7,865 nt of DNA, taken from an uncultured bacterium (GTDB lineage Bacteria > Bacillota > Clostridia > TANB77 > CAG-508). Numbering within the stretch: position 1 is the stretch's first letter; each line of letters opens with the position of its first letter. Positions 6,437-7,865 of this stretch are shown in pieces. The notes under the pieces are model-generated. The model saw only the letters and a program-made list of their open reading frames with translations. It was not told the origin of the DNA and ran no database searches. A program made the translations under genes and the position numbers. Location of the stretch: the NCBI GenBank assembly GCA_905215845.1, contig CAJMRU010000035.1, positions 1-7,865 of the forward strand, written 5' to 3'.

Positions 6437-6439
6437 TGT

Positions 6440-6468
6440 ATTATATTCTAGAATTTTTTTATTGTCAA
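6440..6468 (-). promoter_or_regulatory. Consensus promoter of the aspartate kinase
   Basis: On the minus strand, TTGACA (6463-6468), a 17-nt spacer and TATAAT (6440-6445) match the sigma-70/sigma-A consensus at all twelve positions with ideal spacing, indicating strong basal transcription of a gene that is now disrupted. Confidence 0.9.
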
Positions 6469-6641
6469 TTTTTAAAGATATTTTTCTATTCTGATTTTTA
6501 TGCTAAAAAGAAAATAATTCGAGGTCATAATTTAGGAGTTTGAGACAAAAACCATGGTTGCATAATTCAAAATAAATAAAGATAATTATTTAAAATTTTA
6601 CCATAATTTTCATCTCCGACCCCAAAATCATTGTTATTCAC
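6469..6641. other. Intergenic region between aspartate kinase promoter and prfB
   Basis: No gene or ribosome-bound frame is visible. The only distinct element is a perfect 10-bp palindrome AACCATGGTT (6550-6559). No hairpin with a T-tract for prfB was found. Confidence 0.4.
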
Positions 6642-7743
6642 TTAGATTTGGCTTTTTAAATAGCTTTCAATAAATCCATCAATATTACCATCCATAACAC
6701 TTTCTACATTTCCTACTTCATAATTTGTTCTATGGTCTTTTACCATTGTATATGGGCAAAAAACATATGAACGAATTTGACTTCCCCAAGCAATATCTCT
6801 TTGTTCTCCTTTTAAATCTTCAATTTTATCTTTTTGTTCTTTTTCTTTTAAATCTAAAAGTTTTGATTTTAACATTCTCATGGCTGTTTCTCTGTTTTGA
6901 ATTTGTGAACGCTCTGATTGACACGCTACAACTATATTAGTTGGGATATGTGTTATTCTTACAGCAGAAGAAGTTTTATTTATGTGTTGCCCTCCTGCTC
7001 CCGAAGCTCTATATGTGTCTATTCTTAAATCATCTTGATTTATATCTATTTCTATATCATCTGTTATTTCTGGTAAAACTTCTAGTGATGCAAATGAGGT
7101 ATGTCTTCTTCCACCACTATCAAATGGTGATATTCTAACTAATCTGTGTACTCCCATTTCTCCTTTCATATAACCATATGCATTTTCTCCATTAACTTCA
7201 AAAGTAACACTTTTTACCCCTGCTTCTTCTCCTTCTAAATAATCTAGTTCTCTTATTTCATAATTATTTTTATTTGCCCATCTTACATACATCCTGTAAA
7301 GCATTTCTGCCCAGTCTTGTGATTCAGTTCCTCCTGCTCCTGGATGTATTGTTATAATTGCATTATTAGCATCATATTTTCCTGATAATAGAGTGTCTAT
7401 TTCTAGCTTTTCTATTTCTTTTGTTATTTTTTTTGTGTTTTTTAATATATCTTTTGCAATTTCTTCATCTGGCTCCAATATCACTAATTCTGTTAATTCT
7501 TCTATATTTTTTAGTTCTGCTTCTATGTTTCTATATTTTATACATTTACTTTTTATTTTTTTTATTTCAGATAATACTTGTGTTGAATTTTTAGTATCAT
7601 TCCAGAAATTTGGTTCTAGTGTTTTATTTTCTAATTCTTTTAGTTTTTGTTCTTTATTATTTATGTCAAAGTGACTCACCCAATTCTCTTAATTTTTTAT
7701 TTAATTCTTGAATTAGTTTTGAATTTTCTTCTAATTCTAACAT
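6642..7743 (-). CDS. prfB: Peptide chain release factor 2, with programmed +1 frameshift
   Basis: RF2 recognises UAA and UGA stop codons on the ribosome and triggers peptide release. The gene starts at ATG 7743 behind AGGAGAG (7751-7757). A 25-codon zero frame (MLELEENSKL...GESL) runs into TGA at 7666-7668; a +1 shift at CTT-TGA-C continues as DINNKEQKL, giving 366 residues, close to the 365 of E. coli RF2. In this numbering SPF is at 205-207 (the tripeptide that reads the stop codon) and GGQ at 250-252 (the catalytic loop), the same positions as in E. coli. Residue 246 is Ala, the common form, not the Thr of E. coli K-12. A GTG at 7679 could open the downstream frame alone but would skip the conserved N-terminus. 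No clear terminator follows. Confidence 0.96.
7665..7681 (-). promoter_or_regulatory. prfB autoregulatory frameshift signal
   Basis: The minus strand reads GGGTGAG (7675-7681), TCA, then CTTTGAC (7665-7671). The internal Shine-Dalgarno-like GGTGAG lies 3 nt before the slippery CTT, as in the known prfB recoding site. Low RF2 leaves the UGA unread and lets the ribosome slip +1, so RF2 controls its own synthesis. Confidence 0.95.
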
Positions 7744-7829
7744 TCTATCACTCTCCTATTTTTATATTAACTAATTAGATATTTAATTCTTTTCTCACTA
7801 ATATGTAACCATTTTTATGCTATTTGTCG

Positions 7830-7859
7830 ATTATATTTTGAGTCTAATATATTCAATAA
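7830..7859 (-). promoter_or_regulatory. Possible prfB promoter
   Basis: A perfect TATAAT (7830-7835) lies about 90 nt upstream of the prfB start. The -35 is weak: TTATTG (7854-7859, 18-nt spacer) or TTGAAT (7851-7856, 15-nt spacer). prfB may also be read from a gene to the right of the window. Confidence 0.35.
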
Positions 7860-7865
7860 TAACTT

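Noticed and set aside
6377..6440. Lysine riboswitch upstream of the aspartate kinase
   Set aside because: The leader from the consensus promoter to the start codon is only about 60 nt, far too short, and shows only one small inverted repeat.
6550..6559. Palindrome AACCATGGTT as an operator
   Set aside because: It lies in the gap behind prfB and upstream of the aspartate kinase promoter, with no second copy found, so a regulatory role cannot be supported.
7393..7674. Plus-strand frame opposite the start of prfB
   Set aside because: Ser/Phe-rich antisense translation of the Glu/Lys-rich RF2 N-terminus; no ribosome binding site.

Overview
The window is strongly AT-rich, and every convincing gene lies on the minus strand. 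Shine-Dalgarno sites close to AAAGGAGG, near-consensus sigma-70-type promoters and a prfB gene with a programmed +1 frameshift at an in-frame UGA point to a low-GC Firmicute, most likely a clostridial or related gut lineage. No taxonomic marker is present, so this is inference. UGA is still a stop codon here, and Trp is encoded by TGG.

Layout from right to left, the direction of transcription. (1) prfB (release factor 2), 7743 to 6642, with its frameshift signal at 7665-7681. (2) An aspartate kinase, 6376 to 5415, behind a consensus promoter. It is broken by two closely spaced +1 frameshifts, and its restored product would be short, with one ACT domain. (3) A 113-residue basic protein of unknown function, 5271 to 4930, which appears to be an internal duplication and has its own promoter and a downstream hairpin. 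(4) A PfkB-family kinase, 4635 to 3688, with an unusual Cys cluster; it has its own promoter and ends in a 22-bp-stem terminator. (5) A three-gene operon, 3532 to 228: a glutamine-synthetase-like protein lacking the catalytic metal ligands, followed by two radical SAM/SPASM proteins. The gap between the first two is 45 nt, and the second and third overlap by 4 nt (ATGA). (6) A non-coding, repeat-rich stretch at 1-227.

The most interesting unit is the operon in (5). A degenerate glutamine-synthetase fold beside two radical SAM enzymes with extra Fe-S cluster domains looks like a biosynthetic or peptide/protein-modification system. The GS-like protein probably serves as a binding scaffold, partner or substrate rather than as a ligase. 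No precursor peptide gene is visible in the window, so the substrate is unknown. The other genes look like housekeeping or isolated genes with no clear functional link to the operon.
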